A stretch of 64,000 bases of DNA. Origin: Pseudonocardia alaniniphila. Lineage in GTDB: Bacteria; Actinomycetota; Actinomycetes; Mycobacteriales; Pseudonocardiaceae. Positions 35,775 through 45,188 of this stretch are shown piece after piece. The notes below the pieces were generated by a model that did no database searches, was not told the DNA's origin, and saw nothing but the letters and a program-made list of their open reading frames with translations. Made by a program: the position numbers and the translations under genes. The stretch lies in NCBI RefSeq assembly GCF_022524485.1, contig NZ_JAKXMK010000033.1, forward strand, positions 41,543 through 105,542. Direction: 5' to 3'. Positions within the stretch are counted from its first letter, which is position 1, and the number at the start of each line of letters is the position of its first letter.

Positions 35775-36059
35775 TCAGTGGCGCTCGCCGGGCGGGACCA
35801 GTGGCCGTAGGTAGGCCCACAGCGCGAACAGCACGGCGATCACGATCATGACGATCCCCGACCACAGGTTGATGTCGATCCCGCCGGCCTTCTCGAGTTC
35901 GCCGGGGCTCTCGAAGAACAGGCCCATCACCAGCAGGATGATCCCGTAGACGCCGAACAGCAGCGCGATGATCGAGCGCAGGTCGAACAGCTGCGACGCG
36001 GCGCTGGGTGCGGCCTCGGTGGCGGCGTGGTTGACGGTGTTGCCCTCGGGTTCGCTCAC
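35775..36059 (-). CDS. Small two-helix membrane protein next to a symporter
   Basis: GTG 36059 follows GGGAGG by 6 bases. The 94-aa product has two transmembrane helices (IIALLFGVYGIILLVMGLFF and IVMIVIAVLFALWAYLRPLV) and short polar ends. It follows the sodium:solute symporter gene by 40 bases on the same strand. Small membrane partners beside SSS-family transporters are common in actinobacteria, and it may assist or regulate the symporter (inference). Confidence 0.85.
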   Translation of the reverse strand: MSEPEGNTVNHAATEAAPSAASQLFDLRSIIALLFGVYGIILLVMGLFFESPGELEKAGGIDINLWSGIVMIVIAVLFALWAYLRPLVPPGERH

Positions 36060-36099
36060 GGATGCCTCCCTCTCGGGTTCTGCGTCAGTCTCGGGTGGG

Positions 36100-37776
36100 T
36101 CACGCGAAGAGCAGGTACAGCACGATGGTCAGCGCGATCACGATCGATCCCAGCACCACGGGCGACTGCCACCAGCTGCCCTCGTCCTCACCGGTGCGCA
36201 TCCGCTCCCGCGGGGTGAGCGACCAGACCAGGCCGACCAACTCGGCGTCCGGCTTCGGGGCGGTGACCGCCGAGACCGCCACCGCGACCGCGATCCCGAC
36301 CACGAACGCGGCGCTCGCGCCGATGAACGACCCCGCCTGCGACGACACGGCGATGACGCCGGACCGCACCAGCACGTCGATCACGATCGCCGCGATGGTG
36401 CCGGAGATCAGTCCTGTCCAGCCCGCCGTGCCGGTCATCCGCTTCCAGAACAGGCCGAGGATGAAGATCGCGAACAGCGGGGCGTTGAAGAAGCTGAACA
36501 GCGTCTGGATGTAGTCCATCAGGTTCTGGAAGCTGCCGGCGATGAACGCCGTGCCGATGGCCAGCAGGCACCCGACGACGGTGATCGTGCGGCCCACGCG
36601 CAAGTAGTAATCGTCCGGCCGGCCCGGACGCACCCAGTCCTGCCAGATGTCGTAGGTGAACACCGTGTTCAGCGAGCTGACATTCGCCGCCATGCCCGCC
36701 ATGAACGACGCCAGCAGCCCGGCCAGGGCCACGCCGAGGATGCCGTTGGGCAGCACCTCGTTCATCAGCAGCGACAGCGCGTTGTTGTAGGTGATGTCGG
36801 TGGCACCGCCCTCCTTGAGGGTGGTGAGCTGCGGCACCAGCACACCCGCGATCATGCCGGGGATCACCACGACCAGCGGGATGAGCGCCTTCGGGAACGC
36901 GGCGATGATGGGCGTACGCCGGGCAGCCGACATGCTGCGCGCCGAGAGCGCACGCTGCACCTCGGCGAAGTTGGTGGTCCAGTAGCCGAACGAGAGCACG
37001 AACCCGAGCCCGAACACGATCCCGAGCACCGACAGGAACGGGTTGGCGATCTCGGTGAGCGCGGTGCCCGGCCACGTCGACACCTGCTCCGGCCCCGGCG
37101 GAAGACCGACCACCTGTGCCTTCAGCCCGTCCCACCCACCGACCCGGGCGAGCCCGGCGACCGTGAGCGGCACCAGCAGAGCGATGATGACGAAGAACTG
37201 CAGCACCTCGTTGTAGATCGCCGCGGACAACCCGCCCAGGAACGTGTAGCTGAGCACCACCAGCGCGGCGATCGGGATCGCGAGGTTCAGCGACCAGCCC
37301 AGCAGCGCCTCGAGGATCAGACCCAGCGCGAACAGGTTCACCCCGGCGATCAGCACGGCCGCGACGGCGAAGGTCACGGCGTTGACCCGTTGTGTCGTCT
37401 TGTTGAACCGCTTGCGGAGGAACTCCGGAACACTACGAGCCTTGCTGCCGTAGTAGAAGGGCATCATCACGATGCCGAGGAACACCATCGCCGGGATGGC
37501 GCCGATCCAGTAATAGTGGAATGTCGCCACGCCGTACTGCGCGCCGTTGGCCATCATCCCGATGAGCTCGATCGCGCCGAGGTTGGCCGAGACGAACGCC
37601 AACCCCGTCACCCACGCCGGCAACGACCGGCCCGACAGCAGGAAGTCCAGGCTGGAGGCGACCGACCGGCGGGCCATCACCCCGATCCCCAGCACCAGCA
37701 CGAAATAGAAGACGACGAACACGTAGTCGATCGCGGTCGTGTCGAGCCGCAGATCGGTCTGTGCGAGCACCGCCAC
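36100..37776 (-). CDS. Sodium:solute symporter (SSS family)
   Basis: I chose GTG 37776 (protein VAVLAQTDLRLDTTAIDYVF) because a GGAGGGGA site lies about 8 bases upstream; the frame extends 15 codons further. The product is 558 aa with about 13-14 transmembrane helices. SSS hallmarks are GRSLPAWVTGLAFVSANLGA early on and FLGGLSAAIYNEVLQFFVII in the middle. It couples Na+ entry to uptake of a small solute; sugar or carboxylate cannot be distinguished by eye. It is co-transcribed with the downstream 94-aa membrane protein. The neighbouring Mnh antiporter would maintain the Na+ gradient it uses. Confidence 0.92.
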   Translation of the reverse strand: MAVLAQTDLRLDTTAIDYVFVVFYFVLVLGIGVMARRSVASSLDFLLSGRSLPAWVTGLAFVSANLGAIELIGMMANGAQYGVATFHYYWIGAIPAMVFLGIVMMPFYYGSKARSVPEFLRKRFNKTTQRVNAVTFAVAAVLIAGVNLFALGLILEALLGWSLNLAIPIAALVVLSYTFLGGLSAAIYNEVLQFFVIIALLVPLTVAGLARVGGWDGLKAQVVGLPPGPEQVSTWPGTALTEIANPFLSVLGIVFGLGFVLSFGYWTTNFAEVQRALSARSMSAARRTPIIAAFPKALIPLVVVIPGMIAGVLVPQLTTLKEGGATDITYNNALSLLMNEVLPNGILGVALAGLLASFMAGMAANVSSLNTVFTYDIWQDWVRPGRPDDYYLRVGRTITVVGCLLAIGTAFIAGSFQNLMDYIQTLFSFFNAPLFAIFILGLFWKRMTGTAGWTGLISGTIAAIVIDVLVRSGVIAVSSQAGSFIGASAAFVVGIAVAVAVSAVTAPKPDAELVGLVWSLTPRERMRTGEDEGSWWQSPVVLGSIVIALTIVLYLLFA

Positions 37777-37996
37777 CGTTGTCCCCTCCACCGCTCGTCG
37801 AACCCGTGGTGTGCGGATCATTCGCCACGTGGGCGTGTCTCGCCATCGCTGGGAGCGACGTACGCCCGATCGACACCCTCCAGTTGCCCCACCGATGGCA
37901 GTGAAGACCCTGGTGGGTCAACGGACTAGGCCATTTCGGCCCTGCCGGCGCGACGGGTATGGCCCCTGAGTGGCCAGGCCTGCTCCCGCTCGGCGG

Positions 37997-38542
37997 TCAC
38001 CTGTGCGTCGTCGTCGACGAGCGACCGCCGTTCCTCGTCGCCCCCGTTGCAGGCCCGGTGGCAGCGATCAGCGGCTTGCCGAAGAACAGGCTGTTCGGTG
38101 AGTCGCGGTAATGGCCGAACGCCGGGATGGGCTCATACCCCGAACTGCGGTAGAGGGCCACGGACTCGGGTTGGTGGGTGCCGCTCTCCAGCACGGCCCG
38201 CAGCCGGCCCGAGGCCGCAGCCGTCCGCTCCAGCTCGGCCAGGATCGCGCGGGCGTAGCCGCGCCCGCGGTGCGCCGCCCCCACGTACATCCGCTTGATC
38301 TCGGCGTCCCCGGGCCACAGCTCGGGGTCCTCACCGCCGTCCCGGGCCCGCCAGCCCCCACATCCGACCGCGGCACCGTCCACGTAGCCGACCACGAACA
38401 GGCCGTACGGAGCGTCGAACTGCGTCGGGTCGATCGGCGTGGTGTCCTCACCGCCGTACCGGATTCGGTACTCCTGCTGCAGCTCCGCGTTCAGACGGAC
38501 GGCGTCGGCGTTGTCGATCGATACGGCGCAAAGCTGGAGCAC
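37997..38542 (-). CDS. GNAT-family N-acetyltransferase
   Basis: The product is 181 aa from GTG 38542. The acetyl-CoA binding motif A (IKRMYVGAAHRGRGYARAIL) and motif B (VALYRSSGYEPIPAFGHY) are present. The substrate is unknown. The C-terminal ~20 residues are Thr/Gly/Arg-rich and probably disordered. It starts 11 bases after the MFS transporter stop on the same strand, so the two are probably one unit. Confidence 0.9.
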   Translation of the reverse strand: MLQLCAVSIDNADAVRLNAELQQEYRIRYGGEDTTPIDPTQFDAPYGLFVVGYVDGAAVGCGGWRARDGGEDPELWPGDAEIKRMYVGAAHRGRGYARAILAELERTAAASGRLRAVLESGTHQPESVALYRSSGYEPIPAFGHYRDSPNSLFFGKPLIAATGPATGATRNGGRSSTTTHR

Positions 38543-38552
38543 ACGCCCGAGA

Positions 38553-39782
38553 CTACGATGACCCGCCCGCCGCGCCGCGCGCCCGCCGGGGCTCCGGGAG
38601 GCCGGACTGCGCAGGCAGGCGGCCGCTGCGTACCACCACCGCCAGGCTGACGAGCGCGAGCACGGCGGGCCCGAGCAGCAGCTCGGGGTAGCCGGCCATC
38701 GGGGTCAGCGCCGCAAGCACCACCGGGAACAAGAACCCGACGTAGGTGATCGTGTAGTACACGGCCGTGAGCGCGCCGAGGTGCTCGGGAGCGGCCATCC
38801 GTTGCACCTCCAGCAGGCCCGCCACCAGGCACAGGCCGTAGGCCGCTCCCAGCACCGCCGAGGCCGTCACGGCGAGGAGCACGGACCCGAGTGCCGCGGA
38901 TCCCGCGGCGAACAGGACGCCGGTGACCGTCGCGGCGAGCCCCACGCGCGCGGTGAGCGAGGGCGAGCGACGGTCGAGCCGCCGCGCCCACGGCTGCACC
39001 GCCACCCCCGCCCCGAGGGTGACGACCGTGACCAGCGTGGCGAAGACCAGACCGAGACCCCCGGTCACGTGCGCCAGGGCGGCCGGCTGCACGGCGAAGG
39101 AGATCGACGGTCCCCCGAACACCCACGGCGCCATCGGCGCGACGACCCACCGGAACCGGGCGGGAAGGGCCACCCGCAGCCGGATCCGCTGCCGCGGCGC
39201 GGTCGTCACGCGCGTCTCGGGCACACCCAGCACCGCGGCAAAGGCCACCAGCGTGATCACGATGTGCACGAGATAGGGCAGCTCCATCGGCAGCGGCGCC
39301 CACTGCGCCAACAGCCCGGCGACGAGCGGACCACCGCCGAACCCCGCCGAGAGGGCCAGGGCCGCCCGGCGCGCACCCGCTCCCGCGTCGGCGCCCGGGT
39401 CCCACGGCGGCTGGGAGAGCTCCTTCACCCATGTCGTGCCCACGGCCATCGCCACGCCGATGACAGCCCCGAACAGGAACCGTCCGGCGAAGAGCGCCGG
39501 CTCCGACACGCCGGGTACGCCGCCCAGTGCGAGCACCGCGCTCGCCGGCACCGACACGACCAGTGCCGGCAGCAGGACCCACCGGCGTCCCCGGACGTCC
39601 GACGCGGGTCCACCGAGGAGCAGCCCCGGCGCGAGACCCAGGATGTAGACGGCGAAGAAGGCGGCCACCGTCACGGCCGAGAAGTGGCCCTGCTCGCGGT
39701 AGAGCACCATCAACGGGCTGAACTGGTTGGCGCCGTAGGCGATCACGAACAGCACGGCCACAACGCGAACCCACGCCCGCAC
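38553..39782 (-). CDS. MFS transporter
   Basis: The product is 409 aa from GTG 39782, with GAGGAG 6 bases upstream. It has 12 predicted transmembrane helices in two halves. The loop between helices 2 and 3 carries GGPASDVRGRRWVLLPAL, the MFS signature. A drug or metabolite exporter is likely, but the substrate is not readable. It lies directly downstream of the glcB terminator. Confidence 0.9.
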   Translation of the reverse strand: MRAWVRVVAVLFVIAYGANQFSPLMVLYREQGHFSAVTVAAFFAVYILGLAPGLLLGGPASDVRGRRWVLLPALVVSVPASAVLALGGVPGVSEPALFAGRFLFGAVIGVAMAVGTTWVKELSQPPWDPGADAGAGARRAALALSAGFGGGPLVAGLLAQWAPLPMELPYLVHIVITLVAFAAVLGVPETRVTTAPRQRIRLRVALPARFRWVVAPMAPWVFGGPSISFAVQPAALAHVTGGLGLVFATLVTVVTLGAGVAVQPWARRLDRRSPSLTARVGLAATVTGVLFAAGSAALGSVLLAVTASAVLGAAYGLCLVAGLLEVQRMAAPEHLGALTAVYYTITYVGFLFPVVLAALTPMAGYPELLLGPAVLALVSLAVVVRSGRLPAQSGLPEPRRARGAAGGSS

Positions 39783-39807
39783 CTGCGCTCCTCACCGCCG
39801 CGCGAGA

Positions 39808-39845
39808 GCGCGGATACGGCCGGAGGGGGGCGGCCGTATCCGCGC
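39808..39845 (-). terminator. Terminator of malate synthase gene
   Basis: GCGCGGATACGGCCG (39808-39822) and CGGCCGTATCCGCGC (39831-39845) form a perfect 15-bp stem with an 8-base G-rich loop, 13 bases past the glcB stop. Confidence 0.85.
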
Positions 39846-39858
39846 AGGACTTGGAGCG

Positions 39859-42000
39859 TCAGCCGGCCTTGGCCGCCTGACGCCACTTCGTGAGCGCCCG
39901 CTCCGTATAGCCGTTGGGTTCGTCGCGGCCGGTGAAGACCAGCTCGAGCGCCGCCTGGAACGACGGGCTGCTCTCGAGGTCCTTCGCCATCGGCTCGTAG
40001 CCGGGCTCGTTCGCGTTCTGCTCGTCCACCAGGGCCGCCATGCGGGCGAAGGTCTCGCGCACCTGCGTCTCGTCGGTCAGGCCGTGGTGCAGCCAGTTGG
40101 CGATGAGCTGGCTGGAGATCCGCAGCGTGGCCCGGTCCTCCATGAGCCCGACGCCCGCGAGGTCGGGCACCGTGGAGCAGCCGATGCCCAGCCCGACCCA
40201 GCGAACGACGTAACCCAGGATGGACTGCGCGTTGGTCTCCAGCTCGTGACGCTTCTCGTCGTCGGTGAGCTCACCGGGCAGGAGGGGCACCCGCAGCAGC
40301 TCACGCCGGTCGGTCGTGCGCCCCGCGAGCTCGCGCTGCCTGGCGGCGACATCGGTGCGCAGGTAGTGCAGCGCGTGCAGCGTGGCGGCCGTGGGCGACG
40401 GCACCCAGGCGGTGTTCGCACCGGCCTCCGGCTGCGCGCCCTTCGTGTCGAGCATCTCGCGCATGGCGGCGGGCTTGGCCCACATGCCCTTGCCGACCTG
40501 CGCCTGTCCGCGGAAGCCCGCGCGCAGCGCGACGTCGACGTTGCGGTCCTCGTAGGCGATCAGCCAGGGCGTGGTCTTCATGTCGTTCTTGCGCACGACC
40601 GGGCCGGCCTCGAGGTCGGTGTGGATCTCGTCGCCGGTGCGGTCGAGGAACCCGGTGTTCACGAAGATCGTGCGGTCCGGGGCCCGGGCGATGCAGTTCT
40701 CGAGGTTGAGCGACGTGCGCTTCTCCTCGTCCATGATCCCGATCTTCAGGGTTGCGGGCTCCAGACCGAGCGCCTCTTCCACCGCGGCGAAGAGCTCCAC
40801 GGTGAGCGCCACCTCGTCGGGCCCGTGCTGCTTGGGCTTGACGATATAGACGCTGCCGGCGCGGGAGTTGGAGAACCGCCCGAGCCCGCGCAGGTCGTGC
40901 AGTGCCGCGACGGCCGAGACCATCGCGTCGAGCACACCTTCGCCGATCGGCTCGCCGTCGGCGGTGCGGACGGCGTCGGTGGTCATGTGGTGCCCGACGT
41001 TGCGCACGAGCAGCACGGAGCGTCCGGGCAGCGTCAGCTCGGAGCCGTCGGGCGCGGTGTAGTGGCGGTCGCCGTTGACCTTGCGCTCGATCGTCTCGCC
41101 GCCCTTCTCGAACGTCGAGGTGAGCGCGCCGGTCATCAGGCCGAGCCAGGTGCGGTAGGCACCCACCTTGTCCGGCCCGTCGACGGTGGCCACCGAGTCC
41201 TCGAAGTCGACGATCGTGGTGACCGCCGCCTCGAGCGCGACGTCGGCCACATCCGCGTGGTGCTGGCGCCCGACGCGGTGCGCGGGGTCGATCGTGAGCT
41301 CGACGTGCAGCCCGTTGCGGCGCAGCAGAACCGCCTGAACGGCGCCGGAGTGCCCGTCGTCGGCTCCGGCGCGGTGCCCGGCGAACTGGGCGGGGTCGGC
41401 CAGGCCGCTGCTCCCGCCCGTCGTCTCCACGACGAGCGCACCGTCCTGCACGCGGTAGGCGGTGGCGTCGGCGTGGCTGCCCGACCGGAGCGGGAAGAGC
41501 TCGTCGAGCAGCTTGTCGGCCTCGGCGATCACCTGGGCGCCGCGGCGCTCGTCGTAGCCACGCTCGAGCTCGTGGTCCAGTGGAAGGACGTCGGTGCCGT
41601 ACAGCGCGTCGAAGAGCGAGCCCCACCGGGCGTTGGCGGCGTTCAGCGCGTACCGCGGCACGGTGGCGGGGACCACCAGCTGCGGGCCGGTGATCTGGGC
41701 GATCTCCGGGTCGACCCGCGAGACGTTCACCTGCGGCGACTCCGGCGGGAGCAGGTAGCCGATCTCGGTGAGAAAGGCCTCCAGCGCCTCGACGTCACCC
41801 GCCCCGTTCTCCCGGTGCCAGGCGTCGATCCGCTCCTGCAGCTCGGCGCGACGGGCGAGCAGTTCGGTGGTCCGGCCGGCGAACCGCTCCTGCAGGGCGG
41901 CGCAGGTGGACCAGAACCAGGTGGGATCGAGGTCCAGGCCGGGTAGGAGCTCATCGGCCACGAATGCGCGCAGCACGGGGTCGACCTGCAGATCCGTCAC
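39859..42000 (-). CDS. glcB: Malate synthase G
   Basis: GTG 42000 has GGAG just upstream. The product is 713 aa, the length of monomeric malate synthase G. It condenses glyoxylate with acetyl-CoA to give malate in the cytoplasm. Family blocks include TTIVDFEDSVATVDGPDKVG, GLMTGALTSTF, MTTDAV, IMDEEKRTSLNL and NTGFLDRTGDEIHT, covering the TIM barrel with its catalytic Asp/Glu/Arg residues. It is divergent from the glcDEF genes, which make glyoxylate from glycolate, so both sides serve one pathway. A palindrome at 42098-42112 lies in its promoter region. Confidence 0.96.
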   Translation of the reverse strand: MTDLQVDPVLRAFVADELLPGLDLDPTWFWSTCAALQERFAGRTTELLARRAELQERIDAWHRENGAGDVEALEAFLTEIGYLLPPESPQVNVSRVDPEIAQITGPQLVVPATVPRYALNAANARWGSLFDALYGTDVLPLDHELERGYDERRGAQVIAEADKLLDELFPLRSGSHADATAYRVQDGALVVETTGGSSGLADPAQFAGHRAGADDGHSGAVQAVLLRRNGLHVELTIDPAHRVGRQHHADVADVALEAAVTTIVDFEDSVATVDGPDKVGAYRTWLGLMTGALTSTFEKGGETIERKVNGDRHYTAPDGSELTLPGRSVLLVRNVGHHMTTDAVRTADGEPIGEGVLDAMVSAVAALHDLRGLGRFSNSRAGSVYIVKPKQHGPDEVALTVELFAAVEEALGLEPATLKIGIMDEEKRTSLNLENCIARAPDRTIFVNTGFLDRTGDEIHTDLEAGPVVRKNDMKTTPWLIAYEDRNVDVALRAGFRGQAQVGKGMWAKPAAMREMLDTKGAQPEAGANTAWVPSPTAATLHALHYLRTDVAARQRELAGRTTDRRELLRVPLLPGELTDDEKRHELETNAQSILGYVVRWVGLGIGCSTVPDLAGVGLMEDRATLRISSQLIANWLHHGLTDETQVRETFARMAALVDEQNANEPGYEPMAKDLESSPSFQAALELVFTGRDEPNGYTERALTKWRQAAKAG

Positions 42001-42097
42001 TTCTCCACCATCCGCTCGTCGTTCGGCAGGGTCGCCGTCCGGCGGTTACCCGAACGCGACCCGTCCCCGAACATTCTTCTACCAGACGGACTGTGGT

Positions 42098-42112
42098 TTC
42101 CGCATTGCGGAA
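42098..42112. promoter_or_regulatory. Palindromic operator upstream of glcB
   Basis: TTCCGCATTGCGGAA is a perfect inverted repeat (7-base arms, 1-base centre) 98-112 bases upstream of the glcB start. Its TTCCG/CGGAA arms resemble operators of IclR-family regulators, which often control glyoxylate genes. The regulator is not encoded in the window. Confidence 0.6.
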
Positions 42113-42119
42113 GATGGGG

Positions 42120-42302
42120 TTAGGGAGCAATCATGCTCGTGGATGCGGGCACGGGGGCTGCCGCCGCGGGACCGACCGCGCCGGTGAGGGCAAGCAGCAG
42201 CGCGAGCGCTGCCGCGACGACAAGGGACAGCTGCAGCGTCCGACGGGGACCCAACGCTCTCAGCCTCCTGAGGGCTCGAATCAGCGACGACAAAGCGATC
42301 AT
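42120..42302 (-). CDS. Possible small membrane/secreted peptide, 60 aa
   Basis: ATG 42302 opens a 60-codon frame. It has a basic N-terminus (LIRALRRLRALGPRR), a hydrophobic helix (LQLSLVVAAALALLLALTGA) and an AAAAP end resembling a signal-peptidase site. No clear Shine-Dalgarno is seen. It lies between glcB and glcD on the glcB strand, and its 3' end abuts the glcB operator. It could be a real secreted peptide or a chance frame. Confidence 0.35.
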   Translation of the reverse strand: MIALSSLIRALRRLRALGPRRTLQLSLVVAAALALLLALTGAVGPAAAAPVPASTSMIAP

Positions 42303-42511
42303 TCGCCCGGGCGGTGTGACGAGCTCCTGGGGCGAGCGCGCCACGCACCTGGTGCGTAAGCGGGTCGTACCGTACGCGGGCACCCAGATCCCCCACACAG
42401 CGGCCGTACCGCCGGGGAAGCAGGAGATGCGCAACGCAAGGTCCACGATCTACCCGGCGCAGACGTAGGCTCATCCGGGCAACGACGCGCACGAGGTGGA
42501 AAGGGTGACCA

Positions 42512-43966
42512 GTGGCGCTGGACGGCGGAGTACGGCAGGCGTTCGAGCTGGCGCTCGATCCTGCCGACGTGATCAGCGACCCGGTGCAGTGCCGGGCCTA
42601 CGAGTGCGACGGCCTCACCGGCTACCGGGTCGTGCCGGAGTTGGTCCTGCTGCCCCGCAACGCGGCGCAGGTGGCCGCGGCGGTGCGGGTGTGCGCCGAG
42701 CGCCGGGTGCCGTTCGTGGCACGCGGGGCCGGCACCGGGCTCTCCGGTGGGGCGTTGCCGGTGGCCGACGGCGTGGTGATCAGCCTCGCCCGGCTCAAGC
42801 GGGTGCTGGAGGTCGACCCGGTGAACCGGCGCGCCGTCGTCGAACCGGGCGTCACCAACCTGGAGATCACGGCTGCCGCGGCACCGCACGGGCTGTACTA
42901 CGCCCCCGACCCGTCGAGCCAGCAGGTCTGCACGATCGGCGGCAATGTCGCTGAGAACTCCGGAGGCGCCCACTGCCTCAAGTACGGATTCACCACCAAT
43001 CACGTTCTGTCCTTCGAGACCGTCCTGCCCGACGGTTCGGTCGTCACGCTGGGCGCCGACACCGGTGAGCAGGCAGGCCCCGACCTGCGTGGGGTGTTCC
43101 TCGGCTCGGAGGGCACGCTCGGGATCACCACGAAGATCGTGGTCCGGCTGCTGCGCACCCCGGAGTCGGTGCGCACGCTGCTCGCCGACTTCCCGTCCGT
43201 CGCCGCCGCGGGCGACGTCGTCTCCGACATCGTGGCGGCGGGGATCGTGCCCGCGGCCGTGGAGATGATGGACACCCTGGCCATCGAGGCAGCGGAGGAG
43301 GCGGTGCACGCGGGCTACACGGTCGGCGTGCCCGCGGCGCTCGTCGTCGAGCTGGACGGGCCGGTCGAGGAGTGCGACATCCAGTTCGAGCAGGTCAAGG
43401 AGATCTGCGACCGCCACGGCTGCACCCGTCTGCACATCGCGGGCTCTCCGGAGGAGCGTGCGGCGATCTGGCGGGGACGCAAGGCCGCGTTCGCCGCGGT
43501 CGGCCGGATCTCGCCCGACTACTTCGTGCAGGACGGTGTGGTGCCACGCACCCGGCTCGCCGAAGTGCTCGACAGGATCGCGAAGATGGGTGCCGAGGCC
43601 GGCATCCGCGTTGCCAACGTGTTCCACGCCGGCGACGGCAACCTTCACCCGCTGGTGCTCTACAGCGCCGACGCCGGGGAGACGGAGAGGGCCGAGAAGC
43701 TGTCCGGCGAGATCGCCGAGCTCTGCGTGGAGCTCGGGGGCTCGCTGTCGGGCGAGCACGGCATCGGCACCGACAAGGCGTGCTCGATGCCGAAGATGTT
43801 CTCCCGCGACGATCTCGCCGTCATGGCGCGGGTACGCACGGCCTTCGACCCGCAGGGGATCTGCAACCCCGGCAAGGTGCTGCCGACGCCTCGGCTGTGC
43901 GGGGAACGGCCGGGCAAGTACAAGCCCCACCCGCTGGAGGAGTCGGGAGTGATCGAGCGCCTGTGA
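42512..43966 (+). CDS. glcD: Glycolate oxidase subunit GlcD (FAD-linked)
   Basis: The product is 484 aa from GTG 42512. This FAD-binding type 4 (VAO-family) oxidoreductase oxidises glycolate, and probably lactate, to the 2-oxoacid. The FAD pyrophosphate loop (PFVARGAGTGLSGGALP) and VAENSGGAHCLKYGFTTNHV are typical, as are HAGDGNLHPL and GGSLSGEHGIGTDK near the C-terminus. glcE and glcF follow on the same strand, giving the three-subunit GlcDEF membrane-associated dehydrogenase. Confidence 0.94.
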   Translation: MALDGGVRQAFELALDPADVISDPVQCRAYECDGLTGYRVVPELVLLPRNAAQVAAAVRVCAERRVPFVARGAGTGLSGGALPVADGVVISLARLKRVLEVDPVNRRAVVEPGVTNLEITAAAAPHGLYYAPDPSSQQVCTIGGNVAENSGGAHCLKYGFTTNHVLSFETVLPDGSVVTLGADTGEQAGPDLRGVFLGSEGTLGITTKIVVRLLRTPESVRTLLADFPSVAAAGDVVSDIVAAGIVPAAVEMMDTLAIEAAEEAVHAGYTVGVPAALVVELDGPVEECDIQFEQVKEICDRHGCTRLHIAGSPEERAAIWRGRKAAFAAVGRISPDYFVQDGVVPRTRLAEVLDRIAKMGAEAGIRVANVFHAGDGNLHPLVLYSADAGETERAEKLSGEIAELCVELGGSLSGEHGIGTDKACSMPKMFSRDDLAVMARVRTAFDPQGICNPGKVLPTPRLCGERPGKYKPHPLEESGVIERL

Positions 43967-44009
43967 TCGAGTTCGCGAGTTCGCCGTCAGGTGCGTGTGA
44001 GGAGTCACG

Positions 44010-45188
44010 GTGACGACGTCAACCACGCTGCGCCCGGACGATCTACGGTCCCTCCGCGACGCCCTGCTCGACACGACGGGCACCGTCGCGATCGCCGGTG
44101 CCGGCACGGCCGCCGACTGGGCGGGACGGCTCGAGCCGGTCGACGCGGTGCTCGACACCACCGGCCTGTCCGGTGTGATCACCCACAACCCCGGTGACAT
44201 GACCGTCTCCGTGCGTGCAGGCACCCCGCTGCGGGGGCTCGCCGACGAACTGGCGCCGCACGGGCAGCACGTCTCGTTCGACGCCGCGCGCGTCGCCGAC
44301 GGGGCCACCGTGGGCGGCTTGATCGCCACCGGCGACGCCGGTCCGGCGGGGCTGGTCTTCGGCTCGCTGCGCGACCTGGTCATCGGCGTCACCGTGGTGC
44401 TGTCCGACGGCACGGTCGCCCGCAGCGGTGGCCACGTGATCAAGAACGTGGCCGGGTACGACCTGGCGAAGCTGCTGCACGGCTCCTACGGCACGCTAGG
44501 GGTGATCGCCGAGGTCGTGCTGCGGCTGCACCCCGTCCCGAAGCGCACGGCCACGCTGCTGGCCGACTGTTCGCTCGCCGATGCCGCCGAACTCGCCGGG
44601 CGCGTGCTCGGCGGTCCGTACGAGCCTGCGGCGTTGGAGTGGGTGTCCCAAGACGCGCGAGGCGACGGGGGCCTGCTCCTGCGCATCGAGGGCACGGAGG
44701 ATGCGGTGTCGGCCCGGCTGCAGCGGCTGCGCGAGGTGCTGGGGTTCAGCGCGCGGGTGGTCGCCGACAGCTCGCCCCACGCGGCATGCAACGAGGGCGA
44801 CAATCTGTGGACCCGCCACTCCGAGCTGGTGCGGGGCACCTCTGATCGCGCGGTGCTGCGGGTGGGCGTCACACCGAGCAGGTTGCCCGGGCTGCTCACC
44901 GACCTGCCGCCCGGCACCGTCACCGCCGGGCTGGGCACCGGGGTCGCCACGGTCACGATGGCCCCCGACTCCGTCGCCGACGCCCACGCACTCGTACATG
45001 CCGCCGGGGGCACGTCCGTGCTGCGGGCCCGCCCGGCCGGATCGAACGCCCCGGCGTGGGGGCCGCCGCCGTCCGCTGTCGCCGTGCTCAGGGCACTGAA
45101 GGCCGAGCTGGATCCTCGCGGGCGGTTCGGCCCCGGCCGGTTCGCCCCCTGGCCCGTGACTGGAAACGATGGGAAGGACGCCCGGTGA
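44010..45188 (+). CDS. glcE: Glycolate oxidase subunit GlcE (FAD-binding)
   Basis: GTG 44010 follows GAGGAG. The product is 392 aa. The N-terminal half is an FAD-binding type 4 domain (VSVRAGTPLRGLADELAPHG, VGGLIATGDAGPAGLVFGSL, GHVIKNVAGYDLAKLLHGSY), homologous to GlcD but shorter, as usual for GlcE. It lies 43 bases after glcD, and its stop overlaps the glcF GTG by 4 bases. Confidence 0.92.
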   Translation: MTTSTTLRPDDLRSLRDALLDTTGTVAIAGAGTAADWAGRLEPVDAVLDTTGLSGVITHNPGDMTVSVRAGTPLRGLADELAPHGQHVSFDAARVADGATVGGLIATGDAGPAGLVFGSLRDLVIGVTVVLSDGTVARSGGHVIKNVAGYDLAKLLHGSYGTLGVIAEVVLRLHPVPKRTATLLADCSLADAAELAGRVLGGPYEPAALEWVSQDARGDGGLLLRIEGTEDAVSARLQRLREVLGFSARVVADSSPHAACNEGDNLWTRHSELVRGTSDRAVLRVGVTPSRLPGLLTDLPPGTVTAGLGTGVATVTMAPDSVADAHALVHAAGGTSVLRARPAGSNAPAWGPPPSAVAVLRALKAELDPRGRFGPGRFAPWPVTGNDGKDAR